Shown: positions 10,805 through 22,638 of the stretch, piece by piece | How positions within the stretch are numbered: position 1 is the stretch's first letter | How the letters are laid out: each line of letters starts with the position of its first letter | Assembly (NCBI GenBank): GCA_032209605.1 | Contig: JASFXZ010000018.1 | Location: 2,917,904 to 2,981,903 of the forward strand | From: Mactromeris polynyma | Taxonomy: Eukaryota > Mollusca > Bivalvia > Venerida > Mactridae | Length of the DNA: 64,000 nucleotides | Direction: 5' to 3' | The notes under the pieces: model-generated | What the model was told of the DNA's origin: nothing | The model's database searches: none | What the model saw: the letters and a program-made list of their open reading frames with translations, nothing else | Made by a program: the position numbers and the translations under genes

Positions 10805-10966
10805 ACACCTAGGACTAGGAAACACCGTTCAGATGGAAAGCGTTACTGCGCATGTCCAATGCGTTTTATATTTAGAAATGACGTACATGCTACACCTAGG
10901 ACGAGGAAACACCGTTCAGATGGAAAGCGTTACTGCGCTTGTCCAATGCGTTTTATATTTAGAAAT
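10805..10966 (+). repeat. Two-copy tandem duplication, 87-bp period
   Basis: A 75-bp sequence starting ACACCTAGGAC occurs at 10805-10879 and again at 10892-10966, differing at only a few positions. It lies just upstream of the Harbinger transposase start (minus) and may be part of the element's subterminal region. Confidence 0.85.
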
Positions 10967-11571
10967 AAAAATGTGTACACAGTGTATTTTGACTATCTAG
11001 TTAATTGGTTTTATTTCATGTCATTAAAAAATTAGCATTTACAGAATGCAGTGTTTCGTTCTTTCATCGAGGATTGTACTGATACGCATTACAAATATCG
11101 TGGCAAATTTGAGTAACAAGATGCCAAGTAACGATATGACGCATTTTAAAATATACGAAGATTCCGCATCGACAGTTGTTTAAATGACCTTAAATCACTA
11201 CACAGTTACAGGCATCGGAATAATTTTGGCATGCCGACGAAACGATAGTCACTCACGTTCGACTAGCAATTTCCATAGTCACAGCGGCATTTCTATGACC
11301 GTGAAAGCTGTCTATTCAATGCACACTCGCATAAACTTTATTTACACATGTTTACTTTCCTACATTTGGGACATAAGCGAGTCGTTGTAAGCGGCTCGCT
11401 GAATGGCTGTGAACGCATGTCGACTCGCCTGCCTAAATATAGAAAATATCAGTTGTGCGGGAGTTATAAAGCAGAGGGTGAATACGAAGGTATCGGAATA
11501 AGCGCCCGATGCTAAAGGAGAGTACTTAAAATAAGCTCTACGTATCTGCATTATTTTCAAACAACATGTAC
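10967..11571. other. Non-coding stretch
   Basis: Two short ORFs of under 70 codons are present, with no recognisable domain. Nothing else is supported. Confidence 0.3.
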
Positions 11572-13582
11572 GTTATACAGCACTAGTTCTTAAATTTCTT
11601 TTTATGCTTTAAACGTTACACATTGAATTTATGTATTTTAACATTAAAATGAACAAACTTAGTCCATAAGATGTTCTAACAAATTTGTTCACTCAATTTG
11701 ATTAGTTTTCATGCAATATTTGCATTCCTTCTAATATCTTAATTTCAAACATCAAAGCACTGTAAAAATAATTCGGAAACTCTTCACTTACATGTTGTTA
11801 AGTTGCTTTAAATTCCATTTAATTGAGAATACCATTCATTATACTGAAGAAAAAATGTCAAACTTAATAATTATACTGAATATAAATATATAAACTGCAA
11901 ATGTTAGGTCACAAACGTCTTTACTATTGTGTCTCAAAATGTAACGAACATTTCACTCAAAGTCTTATGTCAATATGCTAACAAAAACACAGATGGAAAT
12001 GGTAGGTAGACATAAGCAACCGAATGTATTTTCCTTAATACTTACTATTTGCCTAAAAATATGTGTTTTCAAACAAAAATTGTGCAAAAATCCTGTTTAT
12101 TTTACTATATATGCTATAAGTATAGATCATATTTGGTAAAGCATGTGTTTTCACTGTACTCTTACAAAATGTTTACTTGAACCTTTCTACACCAATTTAT
12201 ATTTTCAAATGGATACCAATTGTACAACAAACCAGTAGATAATACTAACGTTATCATCTAGACAAAATTTACCACTCCTAATTAATCGTCAAACTTTTTT
12301 GACATGTACGTTACTTCATTGAGATATACGAATATGAAGTAAACCACACTAGTATTTTAATTTTAAAACTGCAATCAAACAATCAAACAGTTATGCCGAT
12401 TTCAACGTAAATATAATCACCCTGACTCTACTTTACAAAAACAACAGTTCACATAAATATGACAACGGTAACGGACATTTCAAACATTTCAGTGTGTACC
12501 TCTTTTCATACAATTTTAAAGTTGTTGCATGCTTCCTCAGTCTTTAATATGTCACCACTTTTCACTTCTAACATTCATTTTTACTAGCTGTGTGACTTTG
12601 TAGATGTTATTTGTTATTTATAAGTAACATGTTCTCTACATGTAACTAGAAGTAGATATACACTAATAACCATATGCTAGAAGAGGTTGTATATTCTAAT
12701 ATGCGTAGTTTATTAAAGAAAGGAGACCTTTTTGAATATTAAGTATAATAAATGTAGTGTAAAGCATCATAATTATTCTTTTTACGTTTGTGGGTAGAAT
12801 ATTTTCAACATATCGCATAAAATAATGACACATACATTTTCCGATTTGCTTAATGGCACTAATAATAAGTTTACTGTTAAATTGCAGTTGAGATCAGCGA
12901 TAGAGCTTATATGATACGAAATTAGCTTTTACAATATTTTGTTTAAACATGCTCATTGCATTTTAGTGTACTTTATATAGCTTGTGACTTGTACGGTATA
13001 TGACATAAATATATTCTGAGAGACATGTTCGTTACCACCTCGTTGACTGTTTCTTGTGTATTAGACGTACTATCACATAATAATTATCGATTATTTTCAT
13101 AAAACTTGCATTTACATTATTTAAAATTCAACAATTCTTTACACATGTGTGTACCTGGCCTAAAATGCAAGTAACGAACCTGTCTTTTTAAAATGTCTTT
13201 GTCCAGTATGAGGTTTATACATCACGAATATCATAAGAATATGTCAATGTGACAAAATCAATAAATATGAGTGAAAATATGAACGTTTATTTTTATCGGA
13301 AAACACTTAAGGTATGAAATTTGATCAGAATTAAATACACGTTTTCTCAGTCAAAAATGAATAACGAACATGTCACGTAATCCGGACCAGCTAAAACAAG
13401 GTGAAAAATAGGAGTATTCACACTTATAATTTGTACATACCTCTAGGTTAACGTTCAATTTGCCATCAAATCATACCCCACGATATATCTTTTATTAAAT
13501 CATGGTGATTCTGAATTGGTACTGTAAATGAACACTGCTTGAAAGAAATAGATTATGTACGGCGACAGTAATGAACATGTCA
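11572..13582. repeat. Dispersed 14-15 bp motif (RTAACGWACATGTC), eight copies
   Basis: In an otherwise featureless AT-rich stretch, near-identical copies occur at about 11572, 11941, 12301, 12468, 13022, 13171, 13361 and 13568, in both orientations. Several intervals are near 150-210 bp or near two or three times 180 bp. It may be a decayed repeat family or a cluster of binding sites. No coding sequence is seen. Confidence 0.45.
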
Positions 13583-14590
13583 AATAAGCAGTTTCGTAAC
13601 ATTTTTTTCATTTGAACGGATGTCCACAATCATTATTTAGTTTGATTGTTATACAAGGGTTGGTCATGCAACATTTTGACACATTTTGACACAATTCAAA
13701 ATTTATTGGTTGGAATTTGGAGCTTAAAATTGCCGGCGACATCATTTGCACCCATTTATTGAGAAATCTTACTTTTAACGTTGTAGATACAGTTTAAACT
13801 GACGGATACGATCGGAACCATTCCCCACCCACTGGATTTAAACAGCGGTTAATTGTCTTGTTTACATTTAATTATTCATTGCAATGCTAAATAGTAATAT
13901 ACATGAACAATTTCAGTGATATTTTTGCTATGAAATATTGTCGTCTGTACTATATGACTGCAACCTTATTAATTTATAACCTTATTTATAAATCTACAAT
14001 AAGTAGACTTAGGATTTCAGACTTGCCGCCATATATCTAAGTTTTTGAAATATAGACTTAGAAGTTTCGTTTATTTAAACAATTATTGATCAGTCTAAGC
14101 CTAATTCTAAGTCTAAAATAAGGCGATATAGGCAGAAGGAAAGAGTGCTCAACATTTACTTTTTAGCAATAATTATCTAACAACATGATATAGCAAAATG
14201 AAATGTATACTGTTTTATCGTTATACAGTCTTTCAACTAATACAGCTATAATTTGGTAAAAATGTTATTTGAACTGTTGGTACTGACAAATTGTACCTGT
14301 TTTCCGGAATCAGGCTTATTGCGCAAGCGTTAATTTTGAAAAAAGAAACACTTGTATACAAAGATAATAATCAAATGTACCTCATGATATCAAGATTTTT
14401 AAAAAGAAACATACATTTAAGTTTTTATTCCAAAATAACAACAGAAACAAGGGGTGAGTTCGGAAAATCTAGTTTTTTTATATTTATATTGAAATAACTT
14501 TTAAAAAACTCGATAGCATAAGCTAGTCTAATTTCTCTCCTTTCCAAAAATACTTTTGTTTAAAAAAATACAATTAGGCATGATAATGAC
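13583..14590. other. AT-rich intergenic stretch
   Basis: No gene or clear element. Near 14003-14117 there are several copies of the word TAAGTCT or its complement, too weak to call a repeat. Confidence 0.3.
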
Positions 14591-14700
14591 CCAATCGCAT
14601 TGAAATCAGCCCCTAACTTTAGCTCCATTGCTTTCCGCTGTTAGGCCAGTTAGCGTATAGTATAGGAGCGTGCGACTGGAGCTGATTTTAATGATATTGG
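14591..14700. repeat. Short inverted-repeat element
   Basis: CCAATCGCATTGAAATCAGC at 14591-14610 faces an imperfect complement at 14681-14700 (about 16 of 20 match). The 110-bp unit could be a very short MITE; no target duplication was established. Confidence 0.4.
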
Positions 14701-14904
14701 ATAATGGCCGTAAGCTGCTGTACATGTGTTGGAAAGTGGGTAGGGTCGTGTTTACTATCGACTTATCTTAACTTAGTTATACACAGGGCAAGCAAATCCA
14801 CGATTCAGCTACCTGCAGGCCTTCAGCGCTAACATCGCTTTGATTAATATTATTACTACGAAAAAGGAACACAATTCACAAACAAAATCATATTTGTACC
14901 TGAA

Positions 14905-15350
14905 CTTCTTCGGTTATGTCCTTTTTTCAAATCTAGCTGCTATGCGTTGGATCATCTCCTCCATGTGATTGTCTGTGACCATATACAGGAAGCATAATCA
15001 ACAATAGGACATACACCTGTCTTGTAGACTGTTGCTTTGGCATTGAGCGAAAGTTCCTGAGTATGTTGTAAGTACGAGTTTTTCAAGAGAGATCGGGTGT
15101 AATGCTGACTCCCAGATATATTGCTGCATGAGTTTGGTGTGACGTTATGGATGGTATATGTGAATTTGACAGGATTGCTTTTGTTGGTGATGTGTATGAC
15201 ATCACACTTTACAGGACTGAATGACTTCCAATCTCCTAGTTCCCAGTCTTGTAGACAATCAAGGTATTCTTGGTGCTGTTTTGCATTTTCTTGGTTTCTG
15301 CTTGGTCTGTACATCAAGTAACCATCCGCAAACAGACGGACTGTTGACTA
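14905..15350 (-). pseudogene. LINE reverse transcriptase, C-terminal fragment
   Basis: The frame opens with VRLFADGYLMYRPSR and continues through the thumb-like QEYLDCLQDWELGDW, FSPVKCDVIHIT and the IVDYASCIWS box. After a frameshift near 14970 it reads MEEMIQRIAARF. This order is typical of the RT domain end of jockey/CR1-like non-LTR retrotransposons. The FADD catalytic box reads FADG, so the second Asp is lost. The piece is isolated and 5'-truncated, the usual fate of LINE copies. Confidence 0.8.
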
Positions 15351-15490
15351 TATCTCGTTAGTCATTTATGGCCTATTCCATCTCTTCTATACATTTAGCA
15401 TAATGAACTATTTTAGATTGTATGGTCTTTATAAGATTAAACCGACGCCACAATTGTCGGCGATATCGATTGGCAATTTTACTAGTTCTG

Positions 15491-15603
15491 TAATAAAGTC
15501 ATTTTTTGAGGAACACGAACACTCGGTCAATGGCGCTACCGGAATTCGAACCCAGGTCTACGGATTACCGGTCCGTTATGCTAACCACTACACCTTAGCG
15601 AAC
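15491..15603 (-). repeat. tRNA-Thr-like SINE
   Basis: On the minus strand 15603-15532 folds like a tRNA: D-arm/A box near TAGTGGTTAGC, a 5-bp anticodon stem ACGGA/TCCGT around the loop CCGGTAA (anticodon position GGT, Thr), and B box GGGTTCGAATTCC. Position 33 is C instead of U, and only about 5 of 7 acceptor pairs form, so this is a SINE head and not a functional tRNA. A short body ends near AAATGACTTTATT. Confidence 0.75.
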
Positions 15604-15700
15604 TAACGTCATTTTCATGTAAATTTAACTTATATAAAGTTGATTAAGGATAACTACACTTTGGACGAACGGCACTTAACACCAGCTGTAGTAATATTGA

Positions 15701-15746
15701 AATAAAGTCATGATTTGAGGAACACAAACATCGGTCATTGGCGCTA
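15701..15746 (-). repeat. Truncated second copy of the tRNA-Thr-like SINE body
   Basis: This stretch matches 15493-15538 with few differences, including the GAGGAACAC and CGGTCAATGGCGC phrases, but the tRNA-like head is missing. Confidence 0.7.
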
Positions 15747-17229
15747 GTACGACTTAGCAGAAAAATAATAACAAAATGCATGTAGTGATTAACAGTATAT
15801 GCACTACAATACAAACACTGGGAGTCTAAATCGATTTAACACCTTGTTAACTAGTAAAGTAAAAATGCGCACCAATCAAGTCTGCGAAAGGTTTTCTACC
15901 AAACTATTAACATACTGTGACCGACGAATTTCAATGTCTGAATCACATTCCAGACACATGAAAGCTTAACTAAATAAAGGGAATGTGATGCAAGTCATCA
16001 ATGTCGTGGATAAATATGTAGCATACTAATTACTGAGAAATATTGGAAGGGATTCTGAAGAGGAAATATAGCGAACGTGATGTAAATGTATTTATTTATA
16101 ACACAAATGGAATGTTTGTTATAATACGACAAATATTGAACATGAATTATAACTTTGGAAGAATTGAACATATAAATCAATGATCAATTAAGACAAAATC
16201 GTTATTTTCTTTGGACAAAATTTTATGAAGAGATTTAGTATAATATAAACGCAAAATATAAAAAGCCTTGTTAACGAAATCAATATTCAGACCTTTGAAC
16301 TGTCAAGGACGAGTAAAAAACGGCCACTTCAGTTATTCCGGATCTGTATAATTAGTATGCATTTTACCGCGTAATGATCTTGTCCAAACGGTATTTCGAA
16401 GCCTGAATATTTTAATTTTCTTAACAGTGTAAAGAGAGCGTTTTGAAAAATACATTTTTTTTTCAAATGACATTACTTGTCGACAGATCCACAAATATTT
16501 GAGTTATTCGAAATGATATATTATGGAGCGTTAGAAGTTTCGATTAAGCCATATTGTCCAAAATATTAATACAATACAAATAGTTTATTGCATTAAAACA
16601 TAACATAGCAACATAATGTACATTATAACAAAACACAATGGGTAAAGGTATTTACAGAAGAGCAAAATATCAACATTAAGTTTAGTTAACTCACAATATG
16701 GAACATGACTTAAATTTATAATGAAAATAAATACAAAATAAATGCGCTGGTCTGAGTTGAACATATATATACCACTGGTATGCAACCATGTCAAGCGTGA
16801 TGCAGTTCTAAACGACGACACGTCATCGATTCGCAACGAAAAATGTCATCGCTTCTCTCCTCTTATGAGGACACATCTCGGTAAGTATGTATCTTATGTT
16901 GTTTTTAAAACAGAGCAAATGTTTCTTCTTCGTTTTTCAGCCAGGGTATGAACCACGTTGCATGTCTATGTCCTTCAGTATTTATTTCGGCTACACTAGT
17001 ACGAGTGAAATTGATATTTTGTCACATTCTCAGTATAAAATTGTCCATATGCCAAAACAACTAATTTCACACAAAAATAACGCCTGGTAACTGTAAATTT
17101 TACGATTAAGTTTTCTTTGAATGTCATGGTTTCTCGCAGAGTGTGTCATGATGTCTCAACGAAATCGGAATTTATGTAATGATCTCTAAACGAAAGCATT
17201 AATGCAAATGGAATAGTTTCTAAGCGTTT
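15747..17229. other. Intergenic, nothing recognised
   Basis: AT-rich sequence with only short ORFs. No domain, tRNA-like fold or repeat was supported. Confidence 0.3.
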
Positions 17230-17560
17230 TTAATTTTGTTATACAAATAAAAGTTATAATTTGTATGTCTCCCCTTCTCGAATATCATAGTTTTTGTTTA
17301 TGTTTAGTTTCAGTCCCCATGTTATACAATAGTGCTCGATATCATTTAGTATAGACTGTAAGCTTTGTGGTGACCGGGCGAATACCACTGCGTCGTCTGC
17401 GAATAGTAACACAAATAGCTGCAAATCATCTAACGTGACGATACCGTCAAGATCAGAGTTAATATGTTGTAATATGTCATTGGGGAAGATTAAACATAAC
17501 AAGCTGCTCGATGTGTCTCCTTGTTTCAGACCATTCGTAGAATACCAGCATAAATTAGCT
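17230..17560 (-). pseudogene. LINE reverse transcriptase fragment with intact FADD box
   Basis: The reading starts NGLKQGDTSSS (RT block 4), continues LLCLIFPNDILQHIN, and reaches the catalytic box LLFADDAVVFARS followed by WGLKLNINK (block 6). A frameshift near 17275 breaks the end, after which HTNYNFYLYNK reads in another frame. This is a non-LTR retrotransposon RT core of a different family from the fragment at 15 kb. Both ends are missing. Confidence 0.8.
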
Positions 17561-18099
17561 TTTCAATCAACACAATTTGTTTGAAAGCAATATGATATCG
17601 CGTTAGTTCAAGTATCGTCCTTTTTATATTTACTAATGGACGATTGTAAAGGTGGTCATCCAATGAAATATGTTGTACAAAATATTAAACAATCTATGTT
17701 GTGTACACAACAACGCTCAAATGTTCTACCAGAAACCCAAACACCTGTCGGTACGAGGACCTTTAACAAAGATTCGCTCTAGTATTATTTTACGCCGCTC
17801 TAAAGATCTTTTTCAATTTCTACTTAAATCTGGCAAATATATAGCAAATATCGTTATGAACACAAAATACATACATGAAAGTGATACAACATTTATTACT
17901 GATTAGTTTGTTGGAAAAAGATTTAATGCTATTTTCCGATATGTTTCAGTTATACATCGTGGTCAATTGACCTTATCAGTTGTACTGAAATTAATTATAA
18001 ATCCGAAATAACTGTCCTTCCACAAGCAGTAGTTAACGATTACTGTACACAAATCAGTAGTGAAGGACAAAAACCGTTACAAAATGCCACTGAAGGTCA
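17561..18099. other. Region downstream of the IgSF gene, possible 3' UTR
   Basis: Contains a 78-codon plus-strand ORF (17670-17906) of unknown nature. A minus-strand AATAAA lies at 17897-17892, about 510 bp past the IgSF stop codon, and could be its poly(A) signal. Confidence 0.3.
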
Positions 18100-18180
18100 T
18101 GACCTGCCATTTCTGGGAATCGAATTTGGACCTCCTGGTTGACAACCAAACATTGTACCAACTGAAAAGTAAACTAATGC
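18100..18180 (-). repeat. tRNA-derived SINE head
   Basis: The minus strand reads A-box-like CTTTTCAGTTGGT and a B box AAATTCGATTCCC (18127-18115), with a stem around TTGTCAA in anticodon position. Spacing suits a tRNA-derived SINE. It lies within 320 bp of the IgSF stop codon, so it may be part of its 3' UTR. Confidence 0.55.
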
Positions 18181-18409
18181 GGTACGATTTATAAATCTTC
18201 CGTATACAAGTCACATAACAATGTATATAAAGTCAGCTCGTTATTTGCGTTTACAATTATCTGTGTATACTTAACACACATAATAGGTAAATAAAGACGC
18301 CAATTGTAATGAAGACTGCATTCGTAGTAAAACGACATAAAATGTGAGCATCATTATGAACCATTCTGATCATTCTTATTAGTCTTCGCACAATGTTGTC
18401 ATTGCACGT

Positions 18410-18465
18410 CTAAATCACTCGCAGTTGCAAATTTTCATAAGTTTTGTTTTCTTCGCTCGTACAAT
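18410..18465 (-). CDS. IgSF receptor, last coding exon (cytoplasmic C terminus)
   Basis: A TTTTCAG acceptor precedes 18465 and the frame ends at TAG (18412-18410). Entering in phase 1 it reads DCTSEENKTYENLQLRVI and stops. TYENLQ contains a YxxL motif that is also a YxN motif, the kind bound by Grb2-type SH2 domains when phosphorylated. The phase matches the preceding exon exactly. An untranslated region must follow at lower coordinates. Confidence 0.75.
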
Positions 18466-18741
18466 CTGAAAATCAAAAAAATGAATATAACCTCTGGTAC
18501 CAACAATTGTCAATTTGCATGATAAATGATACAAATATTGTAAAATGGAGTGAAAACTGAAATGAATCTTAAAAATCACCATATATGCCGATAAAGCAAA
18601 CGAACGCATAGTCATCTAGCTGTTATATATATGTCTTTGAATGTCTGTAAAGTAATGAATCTACTCCGTTCGTGTATATCCCTCCACATCGTAAATTGTT
18701 GAAATGAAATTGAAATACATGTAGTAAATACATAATTTTAC

Positions 18742-18830
18742 CTTGGGATGGATCTCTGTTGCTCGATTGAAGAGATGAATATGTCGTGAAATCCCGATTT
18801 TGTTTGTTTAATGTTTCATAATCAGGGTCG
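18742..18830 (-). CDS. IgSF receptor, cytoplasmic exon with ITAM-like pair
   Basis: An 89-bp exon between a TTTCAG acceptor and a GTAAAA donor. Entering in phase 2 it reads DPDYETLNKQNRDFTTYSSL and then QSSNRDPSQ, leaving in phase 1. YETL and YSSL are separated by nine residues, which meets the ITAM rule (YxxL/I, 6-12 residues, YxxL/I). The domain is Ser/Thr/Asn-rich and lacks hydrophobic runs, as expected for a cytoplasmic tail. Confidence 0.78.
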
Positions 18831-19131
18831 CTGAAATAATGTATCGTAACAGTCAGCAACTATATTTCAGAATAATCTAGTAAGTGAACTTTAGATAAAA
18901 ATAAACAGTACTGCATCAATTCATGTTACTTTCTGTTGAAAATATTCTACATGTGTAGTAACAAAAAACAACTGCTAAATGCCTTTTTGGTGAATGACAA
19001 TACCGTTTAAGAAATTGATTATATTCGTACATTTATTGACATTTATTTACTTGCTTTGATAATGCAACATAATATTATGCACATAATTTTGCAAGAGACA
19101 TATATGATTAGATATAAATAAAGTGACTTGC

Positions 19132-19188
19132 CGTCCATCATTGTAGTACGTTGGTTCACTGCTACTTTGATTGTCCATTTGTACTTCC
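19132..19188 (-). CDS. IgSF receptor, cytoplasmic exon with apparent GC donor
   Basis: A 57-bp exon with a TTTACAG acceptor. Entering in phase 2 it reads EVQMDNQSSSEPTYYNDG. The only donor that keeps the next exon in frame is GCAAGT directly after GGACG, the consensus of GC-AG introns. The nearby GT (GTCACT, four bases further) would put a TGA into the next exon. TYYND is another possible phosphotyrosine site. Confidence 0.7.
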
Positions 19189-19541
19189 CTGTAAACGTAA
19201 CAGGAGGTAGTGAAATACATGGACTACTACATTTATAAAACAGGTGCCACGAGTACAGTGTGCATGTATTATGTATTCACACGTATATATATACTCGCAG
19301 ATAGACCTATTAATGTATTCTGAACCTTTCTCACGTTATTTACTTGTATGTTTGGAAGTAGTATGTAGTTGGTAATGAGTATTCGATAGCGATCAGCTTG
19401 AACAATAATTATAAAACATATTGGTTAAATCAATACTTAATTTTAACGTAGCACGCACAGTCAATTTCAAATTTGGCCTGTACTGCGTTTTTCACTCGGA
19501 TTGCTACAAGACAATATATACATCGGCGGATATTGTTAATG
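19189..19541. other. Intron sequence of the IgSF gene
   Basis: No coding or repeat feature recognised between the cytoplasmic exon and the 19.5 kb TIR element. Confidence 0.35.
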
Positions 19542-20050
19542 CCCTCTTTACACACACTGAGATCGTTGGGCGACCATTGAACGATCCAAAATTGGCCGAT
19601 CTCTCGACGATCTCTCAAAGCCCCGAAAAGGTCGTGTCTGTGTAAATGCTTGGGAGATCCTTGTGCGCTTGTTGTGCGACAAAATGCAATTTTGGCCAAC
19701 TTTCATTGCGATCTATAGAGATCTTGGAGCGAACTTCGAGCGGCGACAACTGGGAATTTGCTGAGCGCTTTTTTTGCGACAATGAGAGATCACGTGGAGA
19801 TCTACGGAGATCGCTGAGAGATCAGGTGCGACCAAGAGAGATCACTGAGAGACCGGAAGATATCGCTGAGAGATCGTTGAGAGATTGCTTTGAAAACTTT
19901 GAGGAGACCGTGGAGACCATGGAGATCAATGGAAGATCATTGAGATACCATGCTGATTGCAGGGCGCTCATTGAAAGATCGTTGAAAGATCTTGTCATTT
20001 TGTCATCGCTCAACGGTCTCTCAACGGTCACCACCTCTGTGTAAAGGGGG
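19542..20050. mobile_element. Non-autonomous TIR element rich in GAGATC, about 509 bp
   Basis: The left end CCCTCTTTACACACAC (19542) faces the right end CTCTGTGTAAAGGGGG (to 20050), giving imperfect terminal inverted repeats of about 15 bp. The inside is unusual: GAGATC, GATCTC or AGAGATC recurs about 15 times in both orientations, with CGTTGAGAGAT-like phrases. It is more GC-rich than its surroundings. Open frames on both strands (132 and 70 codons) reflect this simple composition. I could not identify a target duplication or superfamily. Confidence 0.6.
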
Positions 20051-21100
20051 TGTAATTCAACTCAAAAACTGCACAGAAATATGCATGTTCCCGAGCATGG
20101 CTCGAATCTAAACCATATGACCCGTGAAAAGTCACATGATATATATAAGACGTCTGAATAGATTTCATAGAAATCGCAAAAACGCAATAATCTGACATCA
20201 AGGCAGAATGAGTATAAACGAGTTAAAGGTAGGACGTAGGACCGGTCTCATACCGTTAGGTGAACATTTGACAATTTAGAAACTAGTTTCTACGTCATGA
20301 TTTCGAATATCCCCCTAATCCCAACAATATACATGTATATATTATGGTGATGTATTTAGCGAAATATCTGCCATTATAGATTATATTATAACATCGTATA
20401 TTATCAAATATGTCAAGTAAACTAAACCAAATATTAGTTACTAATAACGGTTGAGTAGGAATATCAACCTTGTACAATGATTAAAGGTTATTTGGCGTCC
20501 AAATCGACTTTTGAAACGACCCGTATTAGACATTGACTTAAAAGGTTCTACGTCAATTATTTATTGTGTATTAACAAAAGGCTTATGGAGTTGAAGGTCG
20601 CGTTAGGAGACAAACACGTCGGGTGAGCGCGCATCGGATGAAATTCTTAAAACGTCGATGAATGACGACATTAATAAGAAATTGGGATAGAAAACTGGCA
20701 AACCTACCGGATTTCGTATAAACGTGGAATACGTGTTTCAAAGACAAAGTAAATGCTATTGGTAACACTTTTTTTTGAAACCGAAGGAAATGGTCGCTAA
20801 GGTTATAATATGGCTAAGATAATATTAAATGCTAGTTTAATTATGTAATTGGCGCCGCCCATGAGGGCGGGGCCTTTAATGGAATCACGAACTTTTTGAG
20901 ACTATGGTAGGAGCATCTATTTATAACTGAATCTATTTTTTTATTAAGGGTTAAACTGCAGTAAATATTACACGTTACTTTTTGTATTTTTATGATTTAG
21001 AAATAAAATATTTTTAATGCATTTGTATTGTCGAATAAATGTATTTTACAAAGTTAAAACGATATGTTTATGATAAATACTTGCTGATCCCCGAAAAATA
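20051..21100. other. Intron sequence of the IgSF gene
   Basis: AT-rich, without recognised genes. A small GC hairpin (CGCCGCCCATGAGGGCGGGG) sits near 20850. Confidence 0.35.
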
Positions 21101-21496
21101 GGACGATTCTACATAAACAGCATGTGTGTTAGGTGTCAAAGATAAAATAATAAAAAAATAATTATAAAAATCTTCATTTTCACTTTACTTAAATCAATAT
21201 TAACACAGTGGTACTTGTAACGTGGGTATTCATGCAAGTTACGGTGTTAAAAAGGAAATACACACCAATGATAGTGTGAAAATGGACAATTCCAAAACGG
21301 ACGATTCTACATAAACAGCATGTGTGTTAGGTGTCGAAGATAAAATAATAAAAAAATAATTATAAAAAACTTCATTTCAATTTACTTATATCAATATTAA
21401 CACAGTGGTACTTGTAACGTGGGTATTTATGCAAGTTACGGTGTTTAAAAGGAAATACACGCCAATGATAGTATGAAAATGGACTATTCCAAAACA
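21101..21496 (+). repeat. Two-copy tandem duplication, 198-bp period
   Basis: The sequence starting GGACGATTCTACATAAACAG at 21101 recurs at 21299 with scattered substitutions through 21496. It is a local duplication inside an intron; no coding content. Confidence 0.9.
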
Positions 21497-22604
21497 TTTT
21501 CCTGCCATTACGCTATTCCAAAACATTGTGCACCAATTTTGCGGCTCCCTTGGATGTTTTGCATCAATGCATTTCTTGTGTTTCATTGTTGTCTTGAAAA
21601 ATAATTCAGGCCAACAACAAACTTCAAGTGCAGTCGTTAGCAATAGCATCGAAATTGAACGGACGGATTCTGCATCAAAGTAGGGTAAGGAGGAATGAAA
21701 TGTTATTCCAGATTCATTGGTTCTATTTTTGGACCACTCTTGATAACATCGTCTGTCACGTGAGTCATTTTTCCATAAATAAAGACTTTATAAATAATGC
21801 CTTGATCTAAACTTGTTTCTCAAATATGGGATGAATTTGCAAATAACTATACAATATATTTGTTGCTTGAGAACATTTTAGCGCACGAGCAATGAAAATA
21901 GGGTGTTCATGCATGCGTGTTTGCCTCGACTTAGCCAATCAGAACTCAGAGATTTGCTGAATTTGGAATTATATTAGAATATACAACCATCATTCTTTGT
22001 AAATATTCAGATATGTGGCCATTTGATCATCAGTAATAAATAATTTCTATTCTCCAAGCATTAACTGTTTTGTTTTCAGTGAAAAACTTCTTACTCGGAA
22101 GGAAATGTGTAACTTTTGTATGAACGGAAATAAGAACGGCACACTTTACATGTCAATTAATTGGTCTCTGTTCGAACTATAAAATAATCATGCGCCATTT
22201 CTCTCACCCGATTTAAAGAAAGCCTACACATGAACGAACAAAACACAGGAATGCGCAAAGATATGATATAAAGGTTTGTTTAGTTAAATGGAATAAATGC
22301 AACTCAATCAATTATTTTGATAATAAAAATGATGCAACTGGTAAACTGTAATTTCACATTTTTAAAGGTTTGCACAAACTCACCAACACATAAAATGTAA
22401 CAATACAGCATTAGCACATAATGCCATGCACAACAATTTGTATCGATAATTCTTATTTTGTCCAATATTCGGATTGCTAATTAACAGTCAGACGTACAAA
22501 TACATATTTGAATATTTTAACATTGATTGACATCTTATTTATTCGGAGATAATTAATAACATATTGTTTTCAACAATAAATGAAACAGAACAATTCGAAC
22601 TCAC
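21497..22604. other. Intron sequence of the IgSF gene
   Basis: No recognised features apart from AT-rich low-complexity patches. Confidence 0.35.
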
Positions 22605-22638
22605 CGCACATCCAAATTATGGTGGTCGGAGTCTCGTC
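22605..22638 (-). CDS. IgSF receptor, juxtamembrane cytoplasmic micro-exon
   Basis: A 34-bp exon with an ATTTTAG acceptor and a GTGAGT donor. Entering in phase 1 from the membrane exon it reads RDSDHHNLDV and leaves in phase 2, which fits the next exon at 19188. Its size makes it easy to miss; splice sites and unbroken frame are the evidence. Confidence 0.65.

Noticed and set aside
15532..15603. A functional tRNA-Thr gene
   Set aside because: C at position 33, mismatched acceptor stem, and a linked SINE body with a second partial copy nearby.
19421..20044. Protein genes at 19646-20044 and 19822-20034
   Set aside because: The residues are dictated by repeated GAGATC words inside a TIR element; no domain is present.
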